Positions 38,038 to 48,724 of a DNA stretch of 64,000 nt are shown here, one piece after another. Under the pieces are notes generated by a model, which had not been told where the DNA came from, did no database searches, and saw only the letters and a list, made by a program, of their open reading frames with translations. The position numbers and the translations under genes are program-made. Position 1 is the first letter of the stretch, and the number at the start of each line of letters is the position of its first letter. This DNA comes from Giesbergeria anulus (lineage in GTDB: Bacteria > Pseudomonadota > Gammaproteobacteria > Burkholderiales > Burkholderiaceae_C). Where the stretch lies: the NCBI RefSeq assembly GCF_900111115.1, contig NZ_FOGD01000005.1, positions 1-64,000 of the forward strand, given 5' to 3'.

Positions 38038-40092
38038 TTATTTGCGCTTGAGGGCCGCTTGCACGGTGGCGGCAACGTTCTCAGCGGTAAAGCCAAAATG
38101 CTCAAACAGTACCGGCGCAGGTGCCGATTCGCCGTAGGTGTCGATGCCAATCACGGCGGCGCAGCCGTACTTCCACCAGAAGTCGGTCACGCCCATCTCG
38201 ACGGCAATGCGTGGCAAACCGGCGGGCAGCAGGGCCTTTTTGTACTTCACGTCTTGTTGGTCAAAGGTGGTGGTGCTGGGCATAGACACCACGCGCACGG
38301 CAATCTTTTTCTCGGCCAGCAGGCGCTGGGCCTTGAGTGCCAATTGCACTTCAGAGCCGGTGGCGATGATGACGGCTTGGGCCTTGTCTTTCAGGCCGAC
38401 ATCGCGTGGCTCGGACAGCACATAAGCGCCCCGGCTGATGTCGCCCAAATCGCGCTTGGGGGCGTAGGGCAGGTTTTGGCGGCTGAGTAGCAGCGCGGTA
38501 GGCTTGTTGCGGTTGGAGATGGCTACGCTCCACGCCACGGCGGTTTCTGCCGTGTCGGCGGGACGCCACACATCCAAATTGGGAATCAGGCGCAGGCTGG
38601 CAGCGTGCTCGATGGATTGGTGCGTGGGGCCGTCTTCGCCCAAACCGATAGAGTCGTGGGTAAAGACGTGTACCACGCGCAGCTTCATCAGCGCGGCCAT
38701 ACGGATGGCATTGCGGCTGTAATCGCTAAAGGTCAGGAAGGTGCCACCGTAGGGGATAAAGCCACCGTGCAGCGCCACACCGTTCATGATGGCGGCCATG
38801 CCAAACTCGCGCACACCGTAGTTGATGTGGCGGCCACCGACCAGTTGGCCGTTGATTTCGGTTTGCACCACGTCACCGGCAGCGTCAAAGCGCAGATTGG
38901 GCGTGCTCTTGGTATTGGTCAGGTTGGAGCCTGTCAGGTCGGCGCTGCCGCCCAGCAGTTCGGGCAAGGCGGCGGTAAAGGCTTCCAAGGCCAGTTGGCT
39001 GGCCTTGCGGCTGGCAACGGTCTCACCGTTGCGGTGGGCGTGGACGACGGTATCCACGGCCACTTGGGCAAAGCTGGCGGGCAGATCGCCATTCATGCGG
39101 CGGGTAAATTCTGCGGCCAGCTCTGGGAAGGCTTTGCTGTAGGCGGCAAAACGCTTGTTCCAATCGGCTTCCAATTTGGCACCGGCTTTGGTGGCGTTCC
39201 AGTCGGCAGCCACGTCTTTGGGGATGACAAACGGTGCGTGCTCCCAGCCCAGCTCTTTGCGGGTCAGGGCGATTTCTTCGGCACCCAATGGCTCGCCGTG
39301 GGCCTTGGCGGTGTTGGCACGGTTGGGGCTGCCTTTGCCGATGTGGGTCTTGCAGACGATCAGCGTGGGCTTGTCGGTGTTCTTTTTGGCTTGGGCAATG
39401 GCAGCATCCACGGCATCGGCATCGTGACCATCCACGGGGCCAATCACGTTCCAGCCACAGGCGGTAAAGCGCTGGGGGGTGTTGTCAATAAACCAAGGAG
39501 CCACTTGGCCGTCAATGCTGATGCCGTTGTCGTCGTACAGTGCGATGAGCTTGTTCAGCTTCCAAGCACCGGCCAAGGCCACGGCTTCGTGGCTGACGCC
39601 TTCCATCAGGCAGCCATCGCCCAAGAAGACATAGGTGTGGTGGTCAACAATGGTGTGGTTGACCTTGCCAGCCTTACGGTTGAATTCTTTAGCCAACAGC
39701 TTTTCTGCCAAGGCAAAGCCTACGGCATTGGTGATGCCTTGGCCCAGAGGGCCGGTGGTGGTTTCTACGCCGGGGGTCACGCCCACTTCGGGGTGTCCAG
39801 CAGTTTTGCTGTGCAACTTGCGAAAATCTTTCAGCTCTTGCATCGGCAGGTCGTAGCCAGTCAGGTGCAAGAGGGCGTACAACAGCATTGAGCCGTGGCC
39901 GTTGGAGAGGATGAAGCGGTCGCGGTCAGCCCACTTGGGGTTGGCGGGGTTGTGCTGGAGGTGGCGGCCCCACAGTGCCACGGCCATATCGGCCATGCCC
40001 ATTGGGGCACCAGGGTGACCGGAGTTGGCTTGTTGAACGGCATCCATTGCGAGTGCGCGGATTGCATTCGCCATTTTTTGAGAGTTGGCCAT
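38038..40092 (-). CDS. tkt: Transketolase
   Basis: 684 aa, normal length. The thiamine-diphosphate loop is [20 protein letters not shown] (about residues 153-172). The N-terminal signature is [20 protein letters not shown], and the pyrimidine-domain block [20 protein letters not shown] lies near residue 475. It moves two-carbon units in the pentose phosphate and Calvin-type pathways. It is the first gene of tkt-gapA, divergent from the murU-like gene 81 bp away. Confidence 0.97.
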   Translation of the reverse strand: MANSQKMANAIRALAMDAVQQANSGHPGAPMGMADMAVALWGRHLQHNPANPKWADRDRFILSNGHGSMLLYALLHLTGYDLPMQELKDFRKLHSKTAGHPEVGVTPGVETTTGPLGQGITNAVGFALAEKLLAKEFNRKAGKVNHTIVDHHTYVFLGDGCLMEGVSHEAVALAGAWKLNKLIALYDDNGISIDGQVAPWFIDNTPQRFTACGWNVIGPVDGHDADAVDAAIAQAKKNTDKPTLIVCKTHIGKGSPNRANTAKAHGEPLGAEEIALTRKELGWEHAPFVIPKDVAADWNATKAGAKLEADWNKRFAAYSKAFPELAAEFTRRMNGDLPASFAQVAVDTVVHAHRNGETVASRKASQLALEAFTAALPELLGGSADLTGSNLTNTKSTPNLRFDAAGDVVQTEINGQLVGGRHINYGVREFGMAAIMNGVALHGGFIPYGGTFLTFSDYSRNAIRMAALMKLRVVHVFTHDSIGLGEDGPTHQSIEHAASLRLIPNLDVWRPADTAETAVAWSVAISNRNKPTALLLSRQNLPYAPKRDLGDISRGAYVLSEPRDVGLKDKAQAVIIATGSEVQLALKAQRLLAEKKIAVRVVSMPSTTTFDQQDVKYKKALLPAGLPRIAVEMGVTDFWWKYGCAAVIGIDTYGESAPAPVLFEHFGFTAENVAATVQAALKRK

Positions 40093-40173
40093 GGGGCAGG
40101 TCCGGAGGGAGGGGTCGGTGGAAAGTTGCGGATTTTACTGTTGCTGACTTTCTAGCCCGCTACAGTGCAGGCC

Positions 40174-40971
40174 ATGCCCGATTTATCTGCCACCACCAAG
40201 CCCCCCACCATCCCCGCACTGATCTTGGCCGCAGGCCGGGGCGAACGTATGCGCCCCCTGACCGATAGCACCCCCAAACCACTCTTGGCGGTGCAAGGCC
40301 AGCCCCTGCTGCAATGGCATTTGCAGGCGCTGGCCCAAGCGGGCGTGCGCCGGGCAGTGATCAACACCGCTTGGCTGGGTGAGCAGATCAGCAGTTACTT
40401 TGGGGCGACGTTTCAGGCTCCGTCTGAGGTGGGGGATACCCCAGCGCTGGCGCTGGTCTATTCACGCGAGCAACAAGATTTTGGCACAGCGCTAGAAACG
40501 GCTGGTGGCATTGCCCGCGCCCTGCCACAACTGGGCGATATGTTCTGGCTGGTGGCAGGCGATGTGTTTGCGCCAGAGTTTCGCTTTGCCCCCGAAGCCG
40601 CACAAGCCTTTGCCGCCAGCAACGATTTGGCGCATCTGTGGCTGGTGCCCAACCCGACCCATCACCCCAAGGGTGATTTTGGCCTCTCGGCCCAAGGGCG
40701 AGCGCTCAACCTGCCCGAAGGCGACCCCACACCGCGCTACACCTACAGCACCATCGCCCTGTTGCGGGCTGAGTTGTTTGCGCCACCGTGGTGTAACATT
40801 CCCACGGGCAATCCACAAGGCGTTGCAGCACCGCTAGCACCGCTACTACGCCTAGCGATGGATGCTGGACGGGTGGGTGCGTCGCTGTACCACGGGGCTT
40901 GGACTGATGTAGGCACGCCAGAGCGGCTGGCACAGCTAAATGCCAGATACCGCAGCGTCCAAAGCCGATAA
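40174..40971 (+). CDS. murU: MurU-like N-acetylmuramate-1-phosphate uridylyltransferase
   Basis: 265 aa from the ATG at 40174; a GTG three codons up also opens the frame. It is a nucleotidyltransferase of the sugar-phosphate family, with signature PALILAAGRGERMRPLTDST (residues 11-30), STPKPLLAVQGQPLLQWHL, and a metal-binding VAGDVFAPEF. In Pseudomonas MurU activates N-acetylmuramate-1-P in peptidoglycan recycling and is encoded with the kinase AmgK. No amgK is adjacent here, so the exact sugar is not certain. Confidence 0.8.
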   Translation: MPDLSATTKPPTIPALILAAGRGERMRPLTDSTPKPLLAVQGQPLLQWHLQALAQAGVRRAVINTAWLGEQISSYFGATFQAPSEVGDTPALALVYSREQQDFGTALETAGGIARALPQLGDMFWLVAGDVFAPEFRFAPEAAQAFAASNDLAHLWLVPNPTHHPKGDFGLSAQGRALNLPEGDPTPRYTYSTIALLRAELFAPPWCNIPTGNPQGVAAPLAPLLRLAMDAGRVGASLYHGAWTDVGTPERLAQLNARYRSVQSR

Positions 40972-41034
40972 CCGACAGATGTTTGCTAGCCCTACCGACT
41001 AAGAACACCGCAACACTTGCACCAAGCCCCTACC

Positions 41035-41421
41035 ATGCACCGCCTGCGCACCGCCTCCATCCTCGCCCGCCTCGTGCTGGCTTGGTTCGTTGCCGTGGTT
41101 GGACTGACGGGTGCGGTGCCCCTTATCCTGCCGCAGTCGCTGGAGCTGGTCTGCGGCGCTTCGGGTGCAGTCAAACTGGTAGTGGTCAGCGCAGTAAGCG
41201 ATGGTGAATCCCCTTCCCGCCAGCAAGCGCTAGGCCCACACGGGCTTGATTGCTCGCTGTGCCTACAGCTACAGGCACCACCACCCAACCTGCTGCCAAT
41301 AGCGTCACCCCGCGCCGCACAACAGCCCGTACCTATGCCCAACCAGGCATTGGTGTACGCGGCATCTTGGCAAGGGGCCGCGCTGCCTGCGCGGGGGCCA
41401 CCTGCATTCACACCAGTCTGA
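41035..41421 (+). CDS. DUF2946 family protein
   Basis: 128 aa from the ATG at 41035; a TTG at 41017 also opens the frame. One N-terminal hydrophobic helix (ASILARLVLAWFVAVVGLTG) is followed by a short periplasmic part with HGLDCSLCLQL, the cysteine motif of DUF2946. The family is small, probably metal-related, and often encoded before TonB-dependent receptors, as here. It may bind copper or another soft metal through the Cys/His motif; that is inference. Confidence 0.72.
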   Translation: MHRLRTASILARLVLAWFVAVVGLTGAVPLILPQSLELVCGASGAVKLVVVSAVSDGESPSRQQALGPHGLDCSLCLQLQAPPPNLLPIASPRAAQQPVPMPNQALVYAASWQGAALPARGPPAFTPV

Positions 41422-41700
41422 TTTTCAGGCGCTGCCTGTTGCCTTCCGGTTCACTTCGTTTATCACGCCCACCGACCGCTCCTGTCCATGTGGAGCGCCA
41501 CGGGGGTTTACGGAACGCTAGGCGCGCCATTCCTAATCCGATTATCTTTTTGCGCTGCTCCTAAGCACCACACGCCTGTGGCTGTGGGTCGTGATGCTGT
41601 CGTGGGCTTACAGTCGCTCTGATGGGACTGTGGGTTGACCAGAGTGTTGCCCCTGCACTGTGCGGGGGGCTTGGAGTGCGGTGTGAACACCTTGCCAACC

Positions 41701-43812
41701 ATGACTTCCAATTTGACTCTGTCTGTGCGCCATACGCGCTCTCTCACTGCCGCCGCTGTGGCTGCTGCCCTAGCTTCGCTTGCACCTTCTGTCTGGGCTG
41801 AATCTACACCCCAACCTGTACAGCCAACTGTCACTCCTGCCGTTGCAGAACCAACCAACGACGCAGCCCTGACGCTGGGTACCATCACCGTCCAGTCCGC
41901 ACCCTCTGGCGCACTCAATGTGCGCAGCGTGTTTAGCTCGGTGGATATTCTGCGCGCCAGCGTACTGCAAGACCAGCATCTGGACTACAGTTGGGAGCTG
42001 CTGACCCGCGCGCCCGGTGTGCAAGTTACGCAGTTCAAGCAGGGCACGGACGCGGGGCGGTTTTCGATGCGCGGCTTCAACGGTGAAGGCCGCATCAATG
42101 CCGTTAAGCTGCTGATCGACGGCATCCCCAGCAACGACAACGCGGGCGGTATGCCATTTTTTGATGCCGTGTTTCCGCTCGACATCGAAGCCATCGAGAT
42201 CGTGCGTGGCACCAACGACCCACGCTACGGCCTCAACAACATCGCGGGCAATGCCAATGTGATTACCCGCCAAGGCGGCAATGATGGCCAAGCCAGCGTG
42301 ACACTGGGCAGTTTTGGCACGCACGAACTACAACTGAAAAAGGGGATTGAAAGCGGCAACTGGAGCCAAAACTACTTTGTAGCCACGCGAGAATCTGACG
42401 GCTACCGCGACCATACCGATGCCAACAAAAAGGCGCTCGCAGGCAAGTGGTTTTACACCAGCGACAGCGGCCACTGGCGCGCAGGCGTCATTGCCCGTTA
42501 CTACAAAAACAAGGCGCTGGAGTCTGGCTACCTCACTGCCGAACAGGCCACCAGCGCACCGCGCAGCTCGCCCGCCTATGCGGCATGGGATCGCAGCGAG
42601 CGCGAAACGACACAGCTCAGTGCACACCTCGATGGGCAGTGGAACAACAACCTCTCTTGGGCCGCCAAGGCTTACACCCAACACTACGAAAATCAACGCT
42701 TTGTGCGCTTCTCAGCCGCAGGCGTGCAACAAGAGCGCGACAACGACGAAACCCATAAAGGACTCATCACCACACTGACTTGGCGTCCTGAGGTCAGCTG
42801 GGTACACGCCTTCACACTTGAAGGGGGGTTTGATGCACAGTGGCAAGACAACACCGCCCAACGCTACCGCACAGTGCAGCAGGCACGTACCTCGCAAATT
42901 CGCGACTGGAACTTTGACCTGAACACCAAGGGGGCCTATGTGCAGGCAGTGGTGCAGCCCGTGCAGGCACTCAAGATCATTTCCGCGCTGCGGGTAGACC
43001 GAGTAAGCGGCAACTTTACCGATGGTCTCAGCAAAACTACTTCACCCGTACATGACTACGGCACCATCACCCAGCCCAAAATCAGCATGGTCTATGCCCT
43101 GCGGCCTGATACCAGCGTGTATGCCAACTGGGGCCGCAGCTTCCAGATCGGCACAGGCATCGACAGTTACCGTACGGCATCGCAAAGTCGCAACCTCGCC
43201 CCATCGCTCAACGACGGCTGGGAAGCGGGCGTCAAGTGGCAACCTACTACAGGCATCGAGACCCGTGTGGCCTATTGGGAGCAGCGCGCCAGCGGCGAAG
43301 TAGCCCGCGTGCTGGGTGTAAATGGCCTGCCCGACCAAGGCGGCCAAGGCAACGTGGGCCGCACCCTGCGCAAAGGCCTAGACCTACAAGCAAACGCCCG
43401 ATTGGACGCGCAATGGAGCGGCTGGGTGGCCTACTCATCGCAAATCTCGCGCATCACTGCACCCGACCCCAGCGCTCCCGCCACCACAGGCAAAGAAATC
43501 GAAAATGTGCCGCACTACCTAGCCATGCTGGGTGTGGACTACCAAGCCAGCCAACAACTCAAGCTCAGTGCCTGGGCCAACGCGCAGGGCAACTACTACC
43601 TAGAGCGTACCAACACCCTGGGCCGCACAGGCGGCTACGCACTGCTCAATTTAGGGGCCACTTGGCGCGTATCACCCACGGTAGATATGAGCGTGCAGCT
43701 CAAGAACGTGACCAACCGCAAATACGTTTATGCGTGGTATGACAGCGGCTCATCTGGCTACTCCCCAGGTGACGGCCCCAGCGCCTACGCCAGCGTGAGC
43801 TGGAAGTTCTGA
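41701..43812 (+). CDS. TonB-dependent outer-membrane receptor
   Basis: 703 aa from the ATG at 41701; a TTG at 41635 extends the frame. The signal peptide ends ASLAPSVWAES. The TonB-box-like LTLGTITVQSAP is followed by the plug (SMRGFNGEGRINAVKLLIDG, VFPLDIEAIEIVRGTNDPRY). A 22-strand-type barrel ends with YASVSWKF, with the C-terminal Phe needed for outer-membrane insertion. The ligand is likely a metal chelate because a PepSY-type iron-related membrane protein follows 2 bp later and a DUF2946 gene precedes it. No Fur box was recognised upstream. Confidence 0.88.
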   Translation: MTSNLTLSVRHTRSLTAAAVAAALASLAPSVWAESTPQPVQPTVTPAVAEPTNDAALTLGTITVQSAPSGALNVRSVFSSVDILRASVLQDQHLDYSWELLTRAPGVQVTQFKQGTDAGRFSMRGFNGEGRINAVKLLIDGIPSNDNAGGMPFFDAVFPLDIEAIEIVRGTNDPRYGLNNIAGNANVITRQGGNDGQASVTLGSFGTHELQLKKGIESGNWSQNYFVATRESDGYRDHTDANKKALAGKWFYTSDSGHWRAGVIARYYKNKALESGYLTAEQATSAPRSSPAYAAWDRSERETTQLSAHLDGQWNNNLSWAAKAYTQHYENQRFVRFSAAGVQQERDNDETHKGLITTLTWRPEVSWVHAFTLEGGFDAQWQDNTAQRYRTVQQARTSQIRDWNFDLNTKGAYVQAVVQPVQALKIISALRVDRVSGNFTDGLSKTTSPVHDYGTITQPKISMVYALRPDTSVYANWGRSFQIGTGIDSYRTASQSRNLAPSLNDGWEAGVKWQPTTGIETRVAYWEQRASGEVARVLGVNGLPDQGGQGNVGRTLRKGLDLQANARLDAQWSGWVAYSSQISRITAPDPSAPATTGKEIENVPHYLAMLGVDYQASQQLKLSAWANAQGNYYLERTNTLGRTGGYALLNLGATWRVSPTVDMSVQLKNVTNRKYVYAWYDSGSSGYSPGDGPSAYASVSWKF

Positions 43813-43814
43813 CC

Positions 43815-45308
43815 ATGGCACGCACCCTGATTCCCTCCACAAAAGCTTCTGTTCAAAGCCACAACAGCGGAGAATTCGACGCCACCAGCCAAGCACTCAC
43901 CACCACCAGCCTATACCGGGCTATATGGCGCTGGCACTTTTACGCTGGGCTACTGGTACTGCCATTGCTCATCTGGCTGGCCGTCACGGGTGCGCTCTAC
44001 ATCTACCACGATGGCATCGACCAAAACGTACACGCCAACCTACTCACCGTGCCCACACCCACCAATGGCACCGCCCAACACCCTCACAGCGCCGTGCTGG
44101 CCGCAGCACTTACCGCCCAACCAGGCGAATGGTTTAAATACACGCCCCCAGCAGCGCTGGGCCGCTCTACCGAAGTGGGGGTACGCACCAGCGATGGCAC
44201 TAAAGTGGCCGTGTATGTAGACCCATACCAGGCCCGTGTGCTTGGTACCCTGAGCGACCGGGGAACCCTAGGCTGGACAATACGCAAGCTGCACAGCCTC
44301 AAATACTTCGGTCCAGTGCAACGCGGCTTTATCGAAATGGCTGCAGGCTGGTCTATCTTGCTGGTGGTTACGGGCTTATACCTGTGGTGGCCACGCGGGC
44401 GCAAGGCAGGCATTGTCAGCATGCGTGGCATTCCCAGCCAGCGCATGTACTGGCGTGATCTGCACGCCGTGACTGGCCTCTTAGTAGGCGTGGGGCTGCT
44501 ATTTTTGGCTATTACCGGTATGCCCTGGTCGGTGCTGTGGGGCGCTAAAGCCAACCAATGGGCCAACGGCCACAACTTTGGCTACCCTGCAGGAGTGCGT
44601 GTGCAACTGCCTCTGTCGGGCCAGCCCCTAGCAGCAGATGCCCTCCTGCCTTGGACACTGCAACAGACCCAACAGCCCGGCAGCAGCGCACCCCCCGTAG
44701 TCGCGAAGGTGGCCGACAACCCCCATGCAGCGCACGATGGCGACGCACCTACTACAACAACGCTAGGCCACTCTGCCCATACCGTCCACCCACCTGCACC
44801 GTTGGGCCTAGACGCACTAATGACCCAAGTGCAGCGCCTACAACTGGCCCCCGGCTACACCATCAACCCACCCAAGGATGCGCAAGGCGTATTTACCGCC
44901 TCCGTCTACCCACACGACCTAGCCCGCCAGCGCGTGGTACATCTTGATCAATACACTGGTCAGCCGTTGCTAGATGTGTCTTACGCCGACTACGGCCCGT
45001 TGGGCCGCTGGCTAGAGTGGGGCATCAACATCCACTTAGGCCAAGAGTTTGGCGTGACCAACCAGCTGCTGCTAGTTGCGGTGTGTGTAGGCATTGTGTT
45101 GCTGTGCGTGTCGGGCGCAGTGATGTGGTTTAAGCGCCGGCCCGCCGGTGGCGCAAGGATACCGCCGTTGCCTGCGCAGCAGCGCGCTCTTGTCGGCGTA
45201 ACAGCCGTACTGGCTGTAGGCGGTATGGTGTTTCCGTTGGTGGGAATGTCGATGGTGATAATCGGAGTGGTAGATGCGGTCGTGCTGAAATGGAGGTACA
45301 GGAGTTGA
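43815..45308 (+). CDS. PepSY-domain inner-membrane protein (PiuB-like)
   Basis: 497 aa with four membrane helices: FYAGLLVLPLLIWLAVTGAL near residue 40, two in the middle (MAAGWSILLVVTGLYLWWP and VTGLLVGVGLLFLAITGMPW), and one at the C-terminus. Periplasmic PepSY segments lie between. These proteins are encoded with TonB-dependent receptors for ferric siderophores and may reduce or carry iron across the inner membrane. It starts 2 bp after the receptor stop. A His-rich stretch around NPHAAHDGDA ... GHSAHTVHPP may bind metal. Confidence 0.85.
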   Translation: MARTLIPSTKASVQSHNSGEFDATSQALTTTSLYRAIWRWHFYAGLLVLPLLIWLAVTGALYIYHDGIDQNVHANLLTVPTPTNGTAQHPHSAVLAAALTAQPGEWFKYTPPAALGRSTEVGVRTSDGTKVAVYVDPYQARVLGTLSDRGTLGWTIRKLHSLKYFGPVQRGFIEMAAGWSILLVVTGLYLWWPRGRKAGIVSMRGIPSQRMYWRDLHAVTGLLVGVGLLFLAITGMPWSVLWGAKANQWANGHNFGYPAGVRVQLPLSGQPLAADALLPWTLQQTQQPGSSAPPVVAKVADNPHAAHDGDAPTTTTLGHSAHTVHPPAPLGLDALMTQVQRLQLAPGYTINPPKDAQGVFTASVYPHDLARQRVVHLDQYTGQPLLDVSYADYGPLGRWLEWGINIHLGQEFGVTNQLLLVAVCVGIVLLCVSGAVMWFKRRPAGGARIPPLPAQQRALVGVTAVLAVGGMVFPLVGMSMVIIGVVDAVVLKWRYRS

Positions 45309-45470
45309 AGTGTTGATCGTGGAGATGTATTCAAACATTCACTCAGAACGTGTTCACGATCTAAAAGCTTACCCAGTAGTTTGGATGGCCGGGTACACCT
45401 ACCTGCGATGTGTATCGCCACCTAACCCACACGCCTGCACGTTGCATCCACCTAGCAGAAAATACCCCCT

Positions 45471-46892
45471 ATGGATGCACCTCTGAGCCACGCCCCCTCC
45501 TCCTTGTATGCCCAACGCCGTGCGGCGTTGGCGGCCCAACTGGGTGCTGATGGCATTGCCATCATCCCCACTGCGCCCGAGCACTCGCGCAACCGCGACA
45601 GCGAATTTCTGTTTCGCTTTGACAGCTATTTTCACTACCTGTGCGGCTTTACCGAGCCCCAAGCGTGGTTGGTGATAGACGCCAGCGGCCACACCACCCT
45701 GTTTTGCCAGCCCAAAGACCTTGAGCGTGAAATCTGGGACGGCTACCGCCTTGGCCCCGAAGCCGCCCCTGCCGCCCTAGGGGTAGATGCCGCATTTTCT
45801 GTGGCCGAGCTAGACCAACGCCTGCCGCGTTTGCTGGAAAACCGCGCCACCGTGTGGTATCCCTTTGCCATCCATACCGGGCTAGAAAACCGCGTGGCGG
45901 GCTGGCTGGGCAGCGTGCGAGGCCGCGCCCGCCAAGGGGCGCTGTGCCCGGATGGGCAGCGTGACCTGTGCGCCCTGCTGGATGAAATGCGCCTCATCAA
46001 AGATGGCTACGAGCAAGCGGTGATGCGCCGCGCTGCACAAATCAGCGCGCAAGCCCATATCCGCGCCATGCAGCGCAGTGCGGCCATGCTGCGCACTGGG
46101 CAAGATCTGCGCGAATACCACCTCGACGCCGAACTGCTGCACGAATTTCGCCAACACGGTTCGCAATACCCGGCCTACAGCTCAATCGTCGCTGGGGGGG
46201 CCAATGCCTGCGTGCTGCACTACCGGGCCGACACTGCCCGCATCCACGATGGCGATTTGGTGCTGATAGATGCGGGCTGCGAACTCGACGGTTACGCCAG
46301 CGACATCACCCGCACCTTTCCTGCCAATGGGCGCTTTAGCGGGCCACAGCGGGCGCTTTACGATCTGGTGCTGGCCAGCCAAGAAGCGGCGGTGGCCGCG
46401 ACACGCGCTGATGCCCGTTTTAATGACCCGCACAACGCCACCGTGGCCGTACTGGCCCAAGGGCTGCTCGATTTGGGCTTGCTCAACGCTAACCAAGTAG
46501 GCAACGTGCAAGACGTGATTGAAAAGCGCGCCTACTTTCCGTTCTACATGCACCGCACCAGCCACTGGCTGGGCATGGATGTACACGATTGCGGCAGCTA
46601 TGTGGAGCCATCCGAAAGCCACCAAACCACCGAGCGCCAAGACCCGCTCACCGGCCAAACGGTACAAGAGCGCCCCAGTCGCATCCTGCGCCCGGGCATG
46701 GTGCTCACCATAGAGCCGGGCCTGTATGTGCGCCCCGCCCCCGGCGTGCCTGAGCAGTTCCACGGCATTGGCATCCGCATTGAAGACGACGCCATCGTGA
46801 CCGATACCGGCTGCGAACTCATCACCCGTGGCGTGCCGGTAGCTGCTAACGAGATTGAGGCGCTGATGCGCCACACCAGCACCTGCGGCTGA
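45471..46892 (+). CDS. pepP: Xaa-Pro aminopeptidase
   Basis: 473 aa. The N-terminal aminopeptidase-P domain starts near YAQRRAALAAQL. The M24 pita-bread domain has all metal ligands: two Asp in LIDAGCELDGYASDITRTF, His in HRTSHWLGMDVHD, and Glu in IEPGLYV and GIRIEDD. It releases N-terminal residues preceding proline. It is followed on the same strand by a diguanylate cyclase gene after 20 bp. The 162 bp before it hold nothing I can identify. Confidence 0.95.
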   Translation: MDAPLSHAPSSLYAQRRAALAAQLGADGIAIIPTAPEHSRNRDSEFLFRFDSYFHYLCGFTEPQAWLVIDASGHTTLFCQPKDLEREIWDGYRLGPEAAPAALGVDAAFSVAELDQRLPRLLENRATVWYPFAIHTGLENRVAGWLGSVRGRARQGALCPDGQRDLCALLDEMRLIKDGYEQAVMRRAAQISAQAHIRAMQRSAAMLRTGQDLREYHLDAELLHEFRQHGSQYPAYSSIVAGGANACVLHYRADTARIHDGDLVLIDAGCELDGYASDITRTFPANGRFSGPQRALYDLVLASQEAAVAATRADARFNDPHNATVAVLAQGLLDLGLLNANQVGNVQDVIEKRAYFPFYMHRTSHWLGMDVHDCGSYVEPSESHQTTERQDPLTGQTVQERPSRILRPGMVLTIEPGLYVRPAPGVPEQFHGIGIRIEDDAIVTDTGCELITRGVPVAANEIEALMRHTSTCG

Positions 46893-46912
46893 TTCTCCAC
46901 CCATAGCCATCC

Positions 46913-48718
46913 ATGCCCGCGCTGCAAGTGTTTACCTCGTGGCGTCAGCAGGGGGCATGGTGGATGCAATGGCTGCTGGCGTTGGCACTGCTCTGGCCCG
47001 CACTGGCCCCAGCCCGCGATCACATCACCGAACGCGCTTGGCTAGAAGACGCCTCAGGCCAGTGGCAGCTAGAGGATGTGCGCACCAAGGAGTTCACGCC
47101 CTATGAGGGCCTGCTCAGTCGGGGTTACGGCCTGTCTGCGATTTGGATACGCCTGCGCATTGATCCAGCCACCAATCCACCCTCCGCCCTGAGCGAGCAA
47201 CTGGTGCTGCGCATGCGCCTGTCCTATATGGACAAGGTGGAGCTTTTTGACCCACTGGCCGCCGCCGCGACCACCCCCTTCAACTACCGCTCACTCAACT
47301 TTAACTTTTTGCTGCCCAGAGGTGATGCCCCCAGAGACATCTATTTGCGCCTGCAATCGCAGGGCACCCGCACCAAAGCCATTGAGGTATTCACCCTAGA
47401 AGAAACGCTAGAGAGAGACCGCCAGCAAGAGGTGATCTATGCCATTTACCTGTCGGGGCTGCTGGTGTCGTTGTTGTGGGCTTTGTTGCACTGGCTCACC
47501 CTGCGCGAGCGGGTGATTGGCACCTTTGCCTTAAAACAGGCACTGGCCTTTTTTTGGTCACTGTCACTGCTGGGCTATGTGCGCTGGATACTGGGCGAAG
47601 ACGCCCCCAAGTTTGTGGCTCTGATGGTGGTCAGCTTTACCGCCGCTTCGGCCTACTTTGACTACAGCCTGTTTCGTGAATACCAGCCGCCGCGCTGGGC
47701 CTTGCGCGTACTGCTGGGCCTGATAGCGCTGTGGCCGCTAGAGGCGGGGCTGATCCTAAGCGACCAAATTTCTAGCGCTTTGCACATCAATATGGTGGGC
47801 GCCCTGCTGATTGTGAGCTGGAGTTTTGTGATTGCCCTGTTGGCCCGGCCCCGCACCGGGCACCCAGCACCGGCTATCCCGCAATGGGGGTTGGTGGTGT
47901 TTTACGGCGTTATTGGCCTATCCATTGTGGTGACGGCACTCATGTTGCTAGGGGTGTTCCATAGTGTGCTGTTGGCGCTGCACGCCCTGCAAATTCATGG
48001 GCTAGTAACCGGGGTCATTATGGTGATTTTTTTGCAGGTGCGAGCGCAGCGCATAGCCCGACGCCAAGCCCAAGCCGTGACCGATCTGGCCGTGGCGCAA
48101 GAAAATGCCCGGCAGGAACAAATCCATCGCCAAGAGCAAGAAAAATTACTGGAAGAAATCCGCCAACTGGCCTTCCACGACAGCCTAACCCACCTGCCCA
48201 ACCGACGCTTGCTGCTCGAATGCCTGCAACTGGCGGTGGCGCACAACCAGCGCACCGGCCACCACAGCACACTGCTATTTATGGACTTGGACAACTTCAA
48301 ACCGCTCAATGATGCCCACGGGCACCATGTGGGCGATTTGCTCTTGATAGAAGTGGCGCAACGGCTGCGGCAATGTGTGCGCGCTGGCGATACGGTATCG
48401 CGCTTTGGCGGTGATGAGTTTGTTGTGTTGCTCAATGACTTTAGCACCGAGGCCAGCACAGCACGCCCACAAACCCAAGCGGTGGCTGAGAAGATTCTGA
48501 CCTGCTTGGGGCAGCCCTACCAGCTCCAAGCAGACGACAGCGATGCCGCCAGCACCGTCGAGCACCATTGCAGCGCCAGCATTGGCATCCGGCTGTTTAC
48601 CACGGCCCCAGACAAAATCGAAGATTTGCTCGATCAGGCCGACGCCGCCATGTATGCCGCCAAAGCCGCAGGCCGCAGCACCATCCGTTTTTACACTAGC
48701 CCAGAAGTGCCCGCGTGA
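46913..48718 (+). CDS. Diguanylate cyclase with 7TM-DISM sensor
   Basis: 601 aa. A signal-like helix is followed by a periplasmic DISMED2-type domain (about 30-170) and a 7TM-DISM membrane block (about 175-385). After a coiled coil (QENARQEQIHRQEQEKLLEEI) comes a C-terminal GGDEF domain. The active site reads SRFGGDEFVVLL, and an RxxD inhibitory site (RAGD) precedes it by the usual five residues, so it should make c-di-GMP with product inhibition. The domain family senses carbohydrates or other envelope ligands. It stops 6 bp before a convergent gene. Confidence 0.93.
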   Translation: MPALQVFTSWRQQGAWWMQWLLALALLWPALAPARDHITERAWLEDASGQWQLEDVRTKEFTPYEGLLSRGYGLSAIWIRLRIDPATNPPSALSEQLVLRMRLSYMDKVELFDPLAAAATTPFNYRSLNFNFLLPRGDAPRDIYLRLQSQGTRTKAIEVFTLEETLERDRQQEVIYAIYLSGLLVSLLWALLHWLTLRERVIGTFALKQALAFFWSLSLLGYVRWILGEDAPKFVALMVVSFTAASAYFDYSLFREYQPPRWALRVLLGLIALWPLEAGLILSDQISSALHINMVGALLIVSWSFVIALLARPRTGHPAPAIPQWGLVVFYGVIGLSIVVTALMLLGVFHSVLLALHALQIHGLVTGVIMVIFLQVRAQRIARRQAQAVTDLAVAQENARQEQIHRQEQEKLLEEIRQLAFHDSLTHLPNRRLLLECLQLAVAHNQRTGHHSTLLFMDLDNFKPLNDAHGHHVGDLLLIEVAQRLRQCVRAGDTVSRFGGDEFVVLLNDFSTEASTARPQTQAVAEKILTCLGQPYQLQADDSDAASTVEHHCSASIGIRLFTTAPDKIEDLLDQADAAMYAAKAAGRSTIRFYTSPEVPA

Positions 48719-48724
48719 GCAGCA

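Noticed and set aside
38605-39891. 428-aa open frame antisense to transketolase
   Set aside because: Transketolase is complete and unambiguous on the other strand; the antisense protein has no recognisable domain.
41422-41700. Cobalamin or other riboswitch before the TonB receptor
   Set aside because: None of the conserved cobalamin-box sequence is present and no strong terminator-like hairpin with a T-run was seen.
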